Part shown: positions 40,501-51,400 of the stretch, one piece after another
Position numbering within the stretch: position 1 is the first letter of the stretch
Layout of the letters: each line of letters begins with the position of its first letter
Translations under genes and position numbers: made by a program
Notes under the pieces: generated by a model
The model's database searches: none
Seen by the model: only the letters and a program-made list of their open reading frames with translations
Told to the model about the DNA's origin: nothing
From: Moesziomyces globuligerus
Lineage: Eukaryota; Basidiomycota; Ustilaginomycetes; Ustilaginales; Ustilaginaceae
Reading direction: 5' to 3'
Assembly: GCA_030849465.1 (NCBI GenBank)
Contig: JARVLF010000002.1
Span: 124,001 to 188,000 of the forward strand
DNA length: 64,000 nucleotides

Positions 40501-41194
40501 CTGGTACGCCAACACCTGGGACCTCTTCTTCATGGCCGGTCTCGTCGTGGCGGATCTCGACAGCAAGCTCAACTACCAGGCCAAGGCCAAGAAGGGCGTC
40601 CCGCTCGTGCCGGGCTGCGTGCGCCGCGCTCTGCGCCTCCCCGAGGGACTCGACAAGCTGCGCGTGCACGGCCAGGTGTTTGCGTGGGTCCTCTTCCTTG
40701 CAGCCTGGACCCAGCAGTACCTCTCGCAGATTCCCACCTCGCCTGGACTCGGCTTTGACAACCGCGAGTACGAGCTGCACCCGGACTGGACCACCGAGCA
40801 GCCGCATGCGTGGCTCGAGAACGCGAGCATCAGCTACACCGACCCGCGTGTGGCGTCGTGGGTGCTCTCCTTCTCGTTCTTCCTGCTCACCGACCTCTCT
40901 GACCTGTTGCGTGCCTTCTTCCGCCTGCGCGTATGGTCGTACATCGGACGCCACGCCTTCGCCGTCTTCCTCATGCACGGTGTGGTCTGGTGGACCTGGT
41001 CGGCCTGGCTCTGCCTCACCATGCTCGCCGCGGGCGCGCCGTACTGGGCGACGATCCTCGTCGTCTTCGTCACGTCGTATGCGCTCCTCATGCTCGTGGC
41101 AGAGTGCTTCACCGCCACCTTCGACTACTGGGGCGGCCTCATTTCCAAGGCGGTCTGGCGCGCCACTTCCGGTGGCCTTGGTAGGAAGGTCTAG
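37577..41194 (+). CDS. Fusion: secreted GH16/concanavalin-like domain plus acyltransferase-3 membrane domain
   Basis: 1205 residues. A signal peptide (1-29, ending FVQA) is followed by a concanavalin/GH16-like domain (about 50-315; ILYGSFRAQIEP, FSAAYND, FQAWSNGEH, YARFFFNSS) with many N-x-S/T sites. One membrane span lies at about 354-378. A 390-residue Ser/Asp-rich cytosolic linker leads to an AT3 domain from 769 (RIDYLDGMRGFACFLVSFHHF, with H786/H787; then VRRIPRLLLPV). About ten hydrophobic helices run to the end. AT3 proteins move acyl groups (often acetyl) onto extracellular or lumenal sugars. The lumenal domain lacks a visible ExDxE GH16 catalytic motif, so it may bind rather than cut glycan (inference). 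Acylation of a wall or surface polysaccharide is likely, substrate unknown. Confidence 0.85.
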   Translation: MVVLPRTTPAMLLASALVLAASTLPFVQAACECGYRDPLTDALWTDRAISYFNETGLNDVVTNPAVSPRMYGGATAGETGDGQQAWSLVGDLVNKWENSFDATYRSAVSYNNSFLDDNSLALQVSPADLTHRIVNGSQVVTRRRDILYGSFRAQIEPAVSLGRGAAFKFSAAYNDSETVSIGVFTSDEPANSTLQWSYSTYGTGDDPVKLNISSLGTRDYLEHRFDWQPELLQWRNAALNESANFYSVQKGVNATRIPITPMPISFQAWSNGEHSQSQGPPLRQPLLTHVRYARFFFNSSLEVRQSQFDAQCSAAASNADAICSTDDMTLRDSTTFDLAALNKIKMAKKPFHAPLYAIIVISIAAGVFIMTIAHGLVVRSIKAKDKKRAAAIAAQEKDRDAASSVTATSSEDRSFGFVPPPAISSLASHGSLSDTPPLTPLDAEGTDDKSHLFGLSPAGTPGSMTPARGAATLATQPVQLWTSPDLVYGSDSDSDTLTDDDDDDARSYNSVMELESAPKALLPRFGSVTSLKAPGPLSGNASPAFGSGVDTPRWIEDMKRAQALPYVAPGFAADPRSSVYSQSSSGHKEASSSGASHDGNYDEVELVDQNQPHGYTRRSSYAGYPPVASSVGHSSYMTHEQLLPDQRPRAGSFSSERSATARSSMYHFQHEGTSRAGSIHEVYGSEAHEAFQRPQIIQWQQRDLNAADGEVGALAKPELGDAVGRKARDGQGAGVKPPETLVQSMMRRLNELLFIKGTTQLTSTGARRIDYLDGMRGFACFLVSFHHFMLIYYFGITTPNAPHHYPRFEFWFRSLIGPIVVNQGLKLGIFFMLPSRTMTNRYLLKGGLQSMADATVRRIPRLLLPVAGAVLANYFLMDVGAFKWVPRLASRTWSTWSYWQNFDNVMVFLDAFISLWWTGPPVQPALVTGYATGVLWTIPVIVQGTWTCMICALIAHEIKNAYKRFSFYALCIGLSWYANTWDLFFMAGLVVADLDSKLNYQAKAKKGVPLVPGCVRRALRLPEGLDKLRVHGQVFAWVLFLAAWTQQYLSQIPTSPGLGFDNREYELHPDWTTEQPHAWLENASISYTDPRVASWVLSFSFFLLTDLSDLLRAFFRLRVWSYIGRHAFAVFLMHGVVWWTWSAWLCLTMLAAGAPYWATILVVFVTSYALLMLVAECFTATFDYWGGLISKAVWRATSGGLGRKV

Positions 41195-41727
41195 AGTTCT
41201 TCCCGTTCCGCTTTCGTCACCGCATTCTTTGTGTTCGTTTTCTTCGCTCTAAAGCTTCGTGTCTCTTGCTGCATGTAATTCACGCTCTCTTTCGCAATCG
41301 TTGAACAATCCTTCCAGACCGAGACTAGAGTAACATCGTGGTGGCAGCTTGCAAAGTCGAGAGCTCGTTGAGCGTGACGGGCTCTTGGAACGGGACCGAA
41401 CACGAAAATCTGTAAAGATGTTAGAGTTGATTCCCATTAGAGAGTTCTGTGTGAGATCATTGAGTCACACAACTTACGACCAAATCGCCGACGAACGTGG
41501 AGGGCTTCGTGGCCGCTGGAAGACGCACACGCCAGACCCTCGACTAGTGGCACAGACCCTCGCACATCTCCTCTGCTTCTCGATCCACTCATCCTCGACT
41601 CCACCCTCGATACGAGCTTTGCAGTCACACCGAGGCATCGCCTACAACGAGTCAGAGGTGGCGATGTGTTAAAAGTGCGCAGAGCCCTGCTCGTCCCTGC
41701 TATCCGGCCCAACCTCACGTACCCAAC
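41195..41727. other. Intergenic between GH16L-AT3 and HRD3
   Basis: 533 bases between two + strand genes. Nothing specific is recognised beyond the presumed HRD3 promoter. Confidence 0.5.
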
Positions 41728-44700
41728 ATGCAGCTTTCAAATCGCCGCCTGGCACACCGCAGCCGGGCGTTGCTCGTGCTGCTGGTGGCCGGCTGCGTCC
41801 TCTCAGTGCTGAGCACTGCTCAGGCTGAGCAGGTCTCATTCTCGACCGCACCAGATTCCAAAAACGCTGCGCAGAGTACAAGCGACAGCGCCAACCTGAC
41901 GCCGCTGGAGGCGTACGAAGAAGCACTCCGCCTTCTGCGCGCCACGATCAAGACCAAGCCGCTGCGTACCAAACACAGCAAGGTCACTCCGCAAAGCACC
42001 GGCAGTGAAACAGGAGCGAGCACGTCGGGGATTGCGGGATTGGCTGATACCGCGACAACACTCACCACCGCGCTGCGACGATGGATTCGGGACGTCTTCC
42101 AAGCGGCTACCGAGTCGGTGTCCGATACAAGCTCGACGCAGGCTCAACACCGGCTCAGAGGCGCTGGTTCGACCAGAAACGATGGCGCCCATCGATGGCA
42201 GGGTCCTCCCGTCGGTCCATCGCAGTACGAATCGCCATGGCCTAGTGCACAGCCACTCACGCTCTGGCCGGACTGGGAGAGGCTTCCTGAAGGCTCTACG
42301 CCTGTCAATCCAGCAGAAAGCGTGTGGGAGACCATCATGTTTGGACCCTTCCATGCCGGTTCCCACGTGTCCTCGGACTTGAACCTGTCGCCGACAGACC
42401 CGCTGCACGATGACGAGCTCGAGGCCGCAAGTCCCGAACTCAGCCAGGCGATCGCGCTGCTCACTCAAGCTGGTTGGGGTCGTACGCAGGTCGATTGGCG
42501 GTACGAGGCTTATTCTCCTGCTGCGCGGGACGATGTAGGCTTGCTTCGATTCGCCGCAAACTCAGCAGCGAATTCATCCGCACACGCTGCTCGAGGCGAC
42601 TTGCCGCCTGCGCTTGCCGATGCCCTCTGGGTGCTCGCGGAACATTCGCTCTGGGGTACGCATGGCAGTCAGCCACACCTCGCGCGTGCGCGTGCGTGCT
42701 ACCAACGTCTAGTCGACTGGGGTCACGATAGCAGCGGTACGTTGGCGGCGGGCAACGCGAGCGCGTACGCGCGTCTGGCGTTCCTCGAAGGGAGCGGCTG
42801 GGAGTCGACGGTGCGCGGCGACTGGAAGCCACTTTCAGACCACCTTGGCACCTGGTCGACCTTCACCGCATCGCCGTCCGTCGAGGATGTGCGCGCGGCG
42901 TGGAAGCGTCGACGCGAGCTTTTCGCCGAGCTCAAGAAGGACGACGGACATCGACAGGCCAAGGCCGTGCTCCACTACACACTCGCTGCCAATGCGGGTC
43001 ATGCTCCCTCCCAGATGGCGCTCGGCTTCCGCTACAAGGCCGGCATCGGCGTCGCTCCGTCGTGCTGGAACGCGCTTGATCTCTACGAAAAGGCGGCTCT
43101 CGATGCCTACACGCGCTTCCAGCAGGGCCCGCCCGGCGGTCTTACGCTGCCATACACCAAGCTGCGTGTGTCGGATCTCGACGGCGGCGCATATGGGCCA
43201 GGAGCGTCGGTGGCCTCGACGGGCTACGCCGCGATGAAGCCGGCGGTGCAGGCTGCGCTGAACCGGCAGCCGGGCTCGGCACGCGATCCGTCGGCGCTCG
43301 AAGACCTGCTCGAGTACCACGTATATCTAGCCGAACACGGCGACGTCAAGAGCATGCTCACTATCGCGCAGGTGTACTACCATGGCAGCATCTACTCGTC
43401 GGGTGATGCGGCAGGGGCCGTGCGTCGCGACTACCGGCGCGCTCTTCAGTGGCTGCTGCGCGTAGCGCGAGAGGTTTGGCCACGCAATGCGGGCGAGGTC
43501 GGCCGTGGCGGCGCGACAGGCTACGAAGCAAAGCCAGGAGCCAAGGGCGAAGACGTGCAGCTCAAGGTGGATGATAGCATGCTCGGGCATGCTGGCTCGG
43601 CGGCGGGCATGATTGGCAAGATGTACCTGCGCGGGGAAGGGGTCAAGCAGGACTTTGGGCGCGCGTGGGTGTGGTTCTCGCGCGGCCAGAGCACGGGCGA
43701 TGCCGAGTCGTACAATGGACTTGGTGTCATGCTGCGCGACGGGCTAGGCACGGCCGTCGACATGGCCAGCGCCGTATCGTACTTTGAAGCCGCCGCCAAG
43801 GTGCGCCACAGCGGCGCCAACGTCAACCTCGCCAAAGTCCACATGGACATGGGCGATCTCGACAGCGCGGTCAAGTGCCTCACGCTGGCCGTGTTCGGCG
43901 AGAGCAGGTTCGAGGCCGTGTATCTGCTGGCCAAGGTGAACGCCAAGTTTGCGCGCGAGGCGCAGTCGAACGAACAGTGCCGAGCGGCGCTGGCCGGGTA
44001 CAAGGAGACGGCGGAGCGTGGTGACTGGTCCACGCGCATTTCGCACAAGGCCGAGCACGCGTGGAGGCGCGGCGAGCGGCAGAAGGCGCTGCTCGGCTGG
44101 GCGCTGGCGGGAGAGATGGGCTACGAGTCGGCGCAGAACAACGTGGCGTATCTGCTGGACCGGGCGCACTCACGGACGCGCATGCTCGAGCTGCATCCGA
44201 CCGGAGAGGAGCGCGCCAACTTTACCGACCGACTCGCCCTGGTGCACTGGACGCGCTCCGCAGCCCAGGCCAACGTCGACGCAATGGTCAAGATGGGAGA
44301 CTACTACTTCCACGGCATCGGCACGGGCAACCCGGGCCAGCCCGCGTACGAGAAGGCGGCGGCATGCTACTCTGCCGCGGCCGATCGGGGCGTCTCGGCG
44401 CTGGCCTACTGGAACCTGGGCTGGCTGTACGAGAACGGCATCGGCGTTGCACGACAGGACTTCCACCTGGCCAAGCGGTACTACGACATGGCGGTGGAGA
44501 CCAACGAGGAGGCGTACTTGCCCGTGGCGCTGAGTCTGGTTAAGCTGCACATTCGCGCGCTGTGGGCGGCCGCGTTCCGGTCCGAGTCGAGCCAGAGCGC
44601 GATCTCGTTGCTCTCATCGTACACATCCTCGGACCGCTCGAACGCAGCGTACACCGAGGCAGACGAGCACGCGGCGGCCAAGCAGAAGCAGGCCGAGGAC

Positions 44701-45042
44701 AAGCGCCGACTTGCGGAAGAGCAGGGCGGCGGATATGGCGATCCCAACGAACCCGAGACTTGGGCGGCGAGGGACGACGAGACGGACGAGGACCTCGACG
44801 ATATGATCGAGTCTGGCCTGCTCATCCTCGCGTTCGGTGTGCTCGCGTATCTTGTTTACGTGAGGCAGAACGTGCAGCTCCAGCTGCAGCGCGAACGTCA
44901 CCAGCAGGGAGACGGCCAGCACCAGCAGCCACACAACGAGGACCAGGCTGGACAGCCGCAGGACGGAGCGCACCAGCCGAACCCTTGGGCTCCGCTCGGT
45001 GGAGAGCCCAACGCCGCCGCGAACTTGATAGCGGGTCTTTAG
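41728..45042 (+). CDS. HRD3: Hrd3/SEL1L-like ERAD ubiquitin ligase component
   Basis: 1104 residues. The signal peptide is at about 1-33 (LLVLLVAGCVLSVLSTAQA). A large lumenal region of Sel1-like repeats follows, for instance MALGFRYKAGIGVAPSCWNA, GKMYLRGEGVKQDFGRAWVW, YNGLGVMLRDGLGTAVDMAS and WNLGWLYENGIGVARQDFHL. A single membrane span lies near 1028-1048 (GLLILAFGVLAYLVYV), followed by a short Gln/Pro-rich cytosolic tail. This is the Hrd3/SEL1L layout: lumenal substrate receptor that recruits misfolded glycoproteins and stabilises the Hrd1 ligase in the ER membrane. The length exceeds yeast Hrd3 (833 aa), mainly from low-complexity inserts before the repeats. Single exon. Confidence 0.92.
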   Translation: MQLSNRRLAHRSRALLVLLVAGCVLSVLSTAQAEQVSFSTAPDSKNAAQSTSDSANLTPLEAYEEALRLLRATIKTKPLRTKHSKVTPQSTGSETGASTSGIAGLADTATTLTTALRRWIRDVFQAATESVSDTSSTQAQHRLRGAGSTRNDGAHRWQGPPVGPSQYESPWPSAQPLTLWPDWERLPEGSTPVNPAESVWETIMFGPFHAGSHVSSDLNLSPTDPLHDDELEAASPELSQAIALLTQAGWGRTQVDWRYEAYSPAARDDVGLLRFAANSAANSSAHAARGDLPPALADALWVLAEHSLWGTHGSQPHLARARACYQRLVDWGHDSSGTLAAGNASAYARLAFLEGSGWESTVRGDWKPLSDHLGTWSTFTASPSVEDVRAAWKRRRELFAELKKDDGHRQAKAVLHYTLAANAGHAPSQMALGFRYKAGIGVAPSCWNALDLYEKAALDAYTRFQQGPPGGLTLPYTKLRVSDLDGGAYGPGASVASTGYAAMKPAVQAALNRQPGSARDPSALEDLLEYHVYLAEHGDVKSMLTIAQVYYHGSIYSSGDAAGAVRRDYRRALQWLLRVAREVWPRNAGEVGRGGATGYEAKPGAKGEDVQLKVDDSMLGHAGSAAGMIGKMYLRGEGVKQDFGRAWVWFSRGQSTGDAESYNGLGVMLRDGLGTAVDMASAVSYFEAAAKVRHSGANVNLAKVHMDMGDLDSAVKCLTLAVFGESRFEAVYLLAKVNAKFAREAQSNEQCRAALAGYKETAERGDWSTRISHKAEHAWRRGERQKALLGWALAGEMGYESAQNNVAYLLDRAHSRTRMLELHPTGEERANFTDRLALVHWTRSAAQANVDAMVKMGDYYFHGIGTGNPGQPAYEKAAACYSAAADRGVSALAYWNLGWLYENGIGVARQDFHLAKRYYDMAVETNEEAYLPVALSLVKLHIRALWAAAFRSESSQSAISLLSSYTSSDRSNAAYTEADEHAAAKQKQAEDKRRLAEEQGGGYGDPNEPETWAARDDETDEDLDDMIESGLLILAFGVLAYLVYVRQNVQLQLQRERHQQGDGQHQQPHNEDQAGQPQDGAHQPNPWAPLGGEPNAAANLIAGL

Positions 45043-45483
45043 GGGCACCCATGCAATGTCAACCTTACGGGCGTCGCCTCACCATCGTAAGCTAAGCTAC
45101 CGTCCCGGCAGCGACGTGCAATTTGTGACAGCATGTGTTGAGGTGGCCTAACATGAATCGATTTTTCTTCGCCGGTCCGTGTGTGGAGGATGAGACGTGA
45201 CTGCCGTCTGCTGCCTTGTCCTTCTAACTGGACCCTGGAAGGAATTTTCCAGGTCGAGTTGAAATTTCTTCTCAGCGGCTGCTGTACGCCCAAGGCTCGG
45301 GATTCGGACAAGGAGCCGGCTGTGGGCGCTGAGGCGTGGAAGGCTTCGCGCAAAAATTTCGCGGCGCCACTGCCCGCACCTCAACACGGCTCCTTTCCCC
45401 CAAGAGCATCCTTACATCTCCCCCCTCCCCTCCCCTACATCACCGCGATCGCCAACCCTTCCCGCTTCGGCTGATCGAGAATC
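45043..45483. other. Intergenic between HRD3 and UTP20
   Basis: 441 bases. A pyrimidine tract (about 45410-45440) precedes the UTP20 start. No gene is supported. Confidence 0.5.
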
Positions 45484-48400
45484 ATGGTGACTGCATCGGC
45501 CTCGCAGCCGGGAAAGTCCAAGAAGCTCTCGCGAGAGCAGCAGCGTCGCAAGGCCGACAAGAAGGCCGACAAGGTCCGCAAGGTGCAGCTCGATGCGAGC
45601 GGCAGCCGCGCCAGCGCCAAGCAGAAGACGCTCAAGCAGATCAACAAGAACGTCGAGAAGGTCACCACACGCTTCAGATACGCATCCTTCAATCAGCGCC
45701 TCCAGGACGTCCACCTTGCTCCGGCGGCGATCAGTGCCAGCACCAGCTACCGACCCTATGCCGGCCTCGATGCCCCCCTCGCTTCCTCCTCTTCCTCCAC
45801 AGCGCGGTCAGCGCAGCCAGACGATGTCGATGACGAGCTGTTCGATATCGACGACGAGGATGCGTCATCGTCGTTACATGCACGCACGTCGTTCTCGCAT
45901 GCTCTCCAGGCGTGGACGGATCTCAACCTGTCCAATGCATTCATCGACCTCTACCGCCAGCTCAACAATACCACACAGTCGCTGCCCCAGCTCATTCATC
46001 ACCGTACCAGCATCGCAGGTATCCTGGCCGAAACGCTGACCAAGCAAAGCCAGTGGCTGGCCTGGGACGCCGCTCTCGACCTCCTCCCAAGACTCGCCAA
46101 AGACCTCGGCTCGGAATTCTTGCCCATCTATCCGGCCATGCTCAAGAGCGCAGTCCACGTCACTACCACTACGAAAGACACCACCAACGGAGACGAGAGA
46201 GCCGCCGCCAACCTCGTCGAGCGTGCCTTCCAGTCGTCTGCGTGGATCCTCAAGGCCGTCAGTCCATTTATCGTCAGCAAGGAGAAAGGCTCCCAGCTGC
46301 AAGATGATGTGCTTGACACAGCTGCGGACGATCAGGATTTCGTCATGATCGACGAGGACGTCGAGGAGGAGGAGGTCGATGAGAGGACGCAACGCCTTAT
46401 TGAAACGTGGACCGTCATCCGCCCGTATCTCGGCTGGAAGCGCATCGATATCAAGGAAGCCAACAATGCTTCAGCTTCCGATGATGAGGACGACAGCGAC
46501 GACGAGGAAGACGAGGCTCAAGAGGCTGAGCCGGATGCTGTGGCAGCTGCAGTCGATTCAGGCTCCAAAGATGCCCCGGCTTTCGTCAACACCAACATTC
46601 AGCGAATCTCGCCCTTCACGCGGCGTTTCGCCTCTGAGGCATTCGCCCATCTGCTCCGTAAGACGCGCGGGCAACAGCTGCAGAACATCACCTCGCTCAT
46701 CGTGTCGGACCTGGAGACTATGCTTGCCGACGAGGACCGTCATATCCACTTCCGCAGACAGCCGTCCAAGCGACCTTCTGTGCGCTTCTCGAGGGGTATC
46801 GCCGGCATCTGGGTCGAGGGATGCAAGTCTCTCGACCGCCGCCTTCACTCCAAGTGCACCTCTCTCCTCAGCGTGCTCCTTCGTCCGTCCCGCAGCGCTC
46901 CGAACACTTTGGCCGCAAAGTACCGACACCTGACCCGTCTCATCCTCGGCCGCCTCACCATCACCGCGCTCGTTCACCATTGCAACGCCGTACACTTTGC
47001 ACCGGTGCTCGAGTTCCTCTCGGGTCTCGTCGAGACCAGCCACGCGCGCATGCATGAGCAGAAGAGCGGCGCACAGCACATCGCGCACCTCACAGAGTCC
47101 GTCGAGTGGCTCGCATGCGCCATCGGTGTTCGCAAGGGTTCGCGCGTCGCTGATACGGCCAAGCCGGCACTCTTTGCTCTGCTGCTCCAGCTGTCAGGTT
47201 CTTTCCTTCACGAGACGGTCCAGTCGCCGCAGGGCGCAGTGCTTCAGACCTCCATGGTCTCGCTGCTCGCCTTGGCGCTTCCCATCGGCAGGCTCCAAGA
47301 CCTGCTCGGTCCCGGCATCAAGATCGTGGATGCGGTAGCGCCCGTGCCCTCAGTCGCAAAGGCCAAGGAGGGTCTCGAGCAGCGTCAGGTTCTCTGGCCC
47401 GAGTTCAGTGCGCTGATCGAAGGTCTTGCACAGCCTGCACTCCAGTGGAGCGGGTTCAAGCAATTCGCCCTTCCCTCCGTCCTCACCTCGACCGCCGAGA
47501 CGCTGGCATCCGCGTCGGCATCAGCGAGCAGCAAGGATCAGGCTTTCACCCTACTCGAGAGACTCGAAAAGCTCGGCCAGCTTGACGAGCTCCGAACGGC
47601 ACATCCCACGCCCCCGCTCGTTCGCTGGTCCAAGCACGTCTCCGCCGCCATCGAGGAGCGTCTCGAAACGCTCGTCTCGCACTTCTGCACCCAAAAGAAG
47701 TCCAAGGCGGCCAAGTCAGGCGCACTGACCGACCAAACTGCGCTCGAGCCGCTCGTGCCGGCACTGCGTCTGTCGACGGTTCCGAGGACTGCATCCCCCG
47801 CTGGCTTCGGCAGCAAGATTGCTCAGCTACTCGTGGACGGTCTCTTCTCAGACCGGTATTTTGCATCGCACGAGCAGGTGCGCGCGAGCTACGACACGCA
47901 CATCATCAACCCCGCGCTGCTCGTCGGGCTGGCCTTCGAGAGTCTGGCGATTCTTCAGGCGCGCAGCGCCGCCAAGGACTTCGAAGCGACCGCCAAGCTC
48001 ATCAAGGACGGAATGTCGGTCGAGCGCCTGGTGCGCTCTGCCTCGTGGCATCGCGGTGCTATGCATGGCCTCAGCAAGTACCTCGCCTCATGTCCTGCAT
48101 CCACCCGACCCACACTTCCCACTTTCGCAGATGTGCAGGAACCCCTGTCCGAGGCGATCATGTCCGCAGATCCCGTCATCCGTCTCTCGGCGCTCGAGAT
48201 TCTCGCCCTCATCGAGGCACAGCAGCTTAGCGGCTCCACAAGCTTCGTTGACAAGCTCGTCGAGGTCGAGCGCACGCCTCTCTCGGTTGCTTCCATTCGC
48301 GACCGCAACGTGCGCCTGCGAAGCGTAGGTCGCGACCTCGGACGCACCGCTGCGGCCTACAAGACTGCGGACGTGGCCCGCTTCGCGGAGCGTGACGCGT

Positions 48401-51400
48401 TCGTCACCCGCTACGTGCTCGCCAACCTCAAGGTCAACTTGCGCCCCGTCTGGGGTGAAGCCATCAAGACGCTGACTGACATCGTCGGCTCGGGACAGCG
48501 TGGCGCCGAGGACGAGCTCTTCCGCATCGCCATCGCGGAACTCGAGGCTGGTCGTCAGCTCGATACGGCTGAGCTCCGATCCGTGCCCGAGTTGTGGACG
48601 CAGCGCAGCGGCCAGGCTGACGAGGATGCAGAGTCGGTGAATGCCGATGAGGTCGAGCCCGACCGCGTGCTTCGTGACGAGAGCGACGTGGCTGGTGTTG
48701 ATGATGACAAGCAGTTCCAGGACGGCATCCTGCTCGAAAGACGCAAGGCTGTCAGGAGCTGTATCGATCATGCGCGTATTGGCGCGGGTCGAAGCGGCAG
48801 CGGCAAAGCAGGCGCTGGCTCGGCGGCTCTCACGACGACGCTGCAGGCGTGTGTGGAAGCGCAGCGACCAGACGCTCGCCTCGACCTGGTCAACTACCGA
48901 CATCAGATCCTCAAGCTCTTCTGCGAGGTGGCACTCATCGTCGAGCGCAACAACGCCCGCTTCGTGCACATCTTTTTCCGCGATGCCGGCCCGCGCAACC
49001 AGGCGGGCGTGCTGCTCTCGCCGCTCGACGACGAAGGCGAAGATGAGGACGGCGAGGACGATGAAGCGGCCACGACGAAGAAGGTCGAAGATCCAGCAGC
49101 CATGAACTTGGGCAAGAAGGACCGTCAGGCGCAGCTTACGGCGTATCTCGAAGTGCTCGGCAAGCTCAAGAATCCCAAGGCGCTGTCGCGCTCGACGGAG
49201 CTGCACACGTACCTGCTCAGCCTATGTGCAACTGCCGAGGTCTCGGTGCAGAAGCTTGCGCTTGAGGCAATCCTCTCTTGGAAGGACGAGGCGGTGCTGC
49301 CGTACGCGTCCAAGCTCAAGGACCTGCTCGAGACGGCCAACTTCAGGGACACGCTCACCACCTTCACGCTCTCGTCCGAGTCGATTGTGGTGCAGCCCTA
49401 CCACAGGCCGGTCCTGATGCCGCTCGTCATCAGGCTTCTCTTCGGCTCGCTGTTGTCCAGGCGCGGAAACCGCACCAGCGGTGCCGGTCAGAGGGCCCGA
49501 CGTGGCGCTGTTCTCGGTGCGCTTGCCGATGTCGGCGCCGAGGAGCTCGTCACATTGGTCGATCTGATGCTCGCGCCGTTCGGTGACCAGGCGACGCAGC
49601 TCATCGCAGAAGATGAGAAGTTTGCGTTTGTGCAGCAGCCGCCGGTCACCTCGACACGCCGCCAGGTCGGATACCTGACACTGCTTGGTGAGGTCGTCAA
49701 GCAGATCGGCGCCAACCTTCTGCCCTACTGGGACCGCCTCATTGCGGTCTCTCTCAATCTCACCTACCACGCACACCAGACTGTCGTCAAGGCTCACGTC
49801 GAGAGCATCGAGGGAACAGCTACGAACGAAGCCAAGCCTCTTACTGCCCGCACCTCGCGCGCACGTCTGGTGCGCCAGGCGGGATACAAGCGTCTGTGCG
49901 ACTTCTTCAGCAAGGCACAGGCAGCCGCGGCGTTCCACTGGGACCGCTACCTACCGGCGATCTTCGCCGAGCTTATCTCGCCCAGGCTCGAGGCGCTCCG
50001 CATCGAGTCGAGCCAGAGCCCGTCGGCGCTGCTCGAGCTCTTCCACGTCTGGTCGAGCCAGACGGAGACGATTCCGCTGCTGGGCACGTACGACTCGAAC
50101 GTGCTGCCTGGTGTGTTTGCGATCCTGGCTGCTCCCAACGTCAAGCCGTCGGCGATCGGAAACGTGCTGGACATTGCAGAGCGTGTCCTTGCGGCCGCAT
50201 CGGCCGAATCCGATGTCATGAAGGTCGATTCTGATGACCGCATTCCGCTGGTGGACCTGCTGGTGAGGCCACATGCGTCAGTGTTCCTCAACAGCGTCTC
50301 GCCATTGATCGAGCAGGCCTCATCGGCCATAGGCCCCGCAGCGGCGGCCATGGGCCGAGACGATCTGCTCCGCCGTCAGATCTCGCTGCTCGCTGCTCTA
50401 TCGCCCTTCGTTACCGAAGCGGCCGACGCGAGCCACCTAGTCAAGCTGCTCAGCCCGATGATGCGCAAATCGAACTTCCTCGTGCCCGAGCGCACCAAGA
50501 CGGAGCTGCTGGCGATCTTTGAGCGTCTGCTCTCACTCATTCCCGAACTCCAAGATAGGCAGTCGGAGCTCTTCCGCAGCACTTTCGCCATGCTCAGCGG
50601 GCTGTTCTCGCTACTGCGCTTCGCCGAATCGCGCAAGACGCTCAGTGCCGCCTTCAACCGATGCGCCGAGGTCGACCCGGAGCTGAGCCGTGTAGCCCAG
50701 TGGTGCACGCAGCTGAACGCGCTCAGCAAGAGAAGGGTAGAGGAGCGCGACTTCGATCAGCTCTTTGCGGCTTTCGATGCCATCAACGCCGCCGAGGTGA
50801 CCGTCACCGCCAAGGAGTGGCAGCCGCTCGTGCACAACTTCCTCTTCCTCATCCTAGACCCAGAGGAGCTCTCGATCCGAAGCAACGCTAACGCCTCGCT
50901 CGTCAAGTTCCTCAGCCAGGCGGCGGCCGAATGCGATCAGGGCGCCGACGAGGATGCTGAGCTCATGCAGATCTTCCTCCAGGCTGTCTGGCCGGGCCTC
51001 AAGAAGGCTGTGCGCAACCGCAGCGAGCTCGTGCGCAGGGACGTGCTCGCTGTAATCTCGTCCGCAGCAGAGCATCTGCCTCGCTGCGATGCCATGGCCG
51101 AACTCTCGGGGCTGCTGGGCGGCGGTGATGCCGAGGTCAACTTCTTCAACAACATCCACCACATTCAACTCCACCGCCGCACCCGTGCCGTCAAGCGGCT
51201 GCCGGAGCAGGCGGCCAAAGGCGGAATGAAGAGCCGCACCATCAGCGACATCCTCGCGCCCGTATTGGGCCACTTCCTCATGCCTAGCTCGGTCGAGCTC
51301 AACGACCACAACCTGGTGACCGATGTCATCACCAGTCTCGGTCTCCTTGCCGGACAGATGAACTGGGGCCCGTACAATGCGCTGCTCTGGCAGTATCTCC

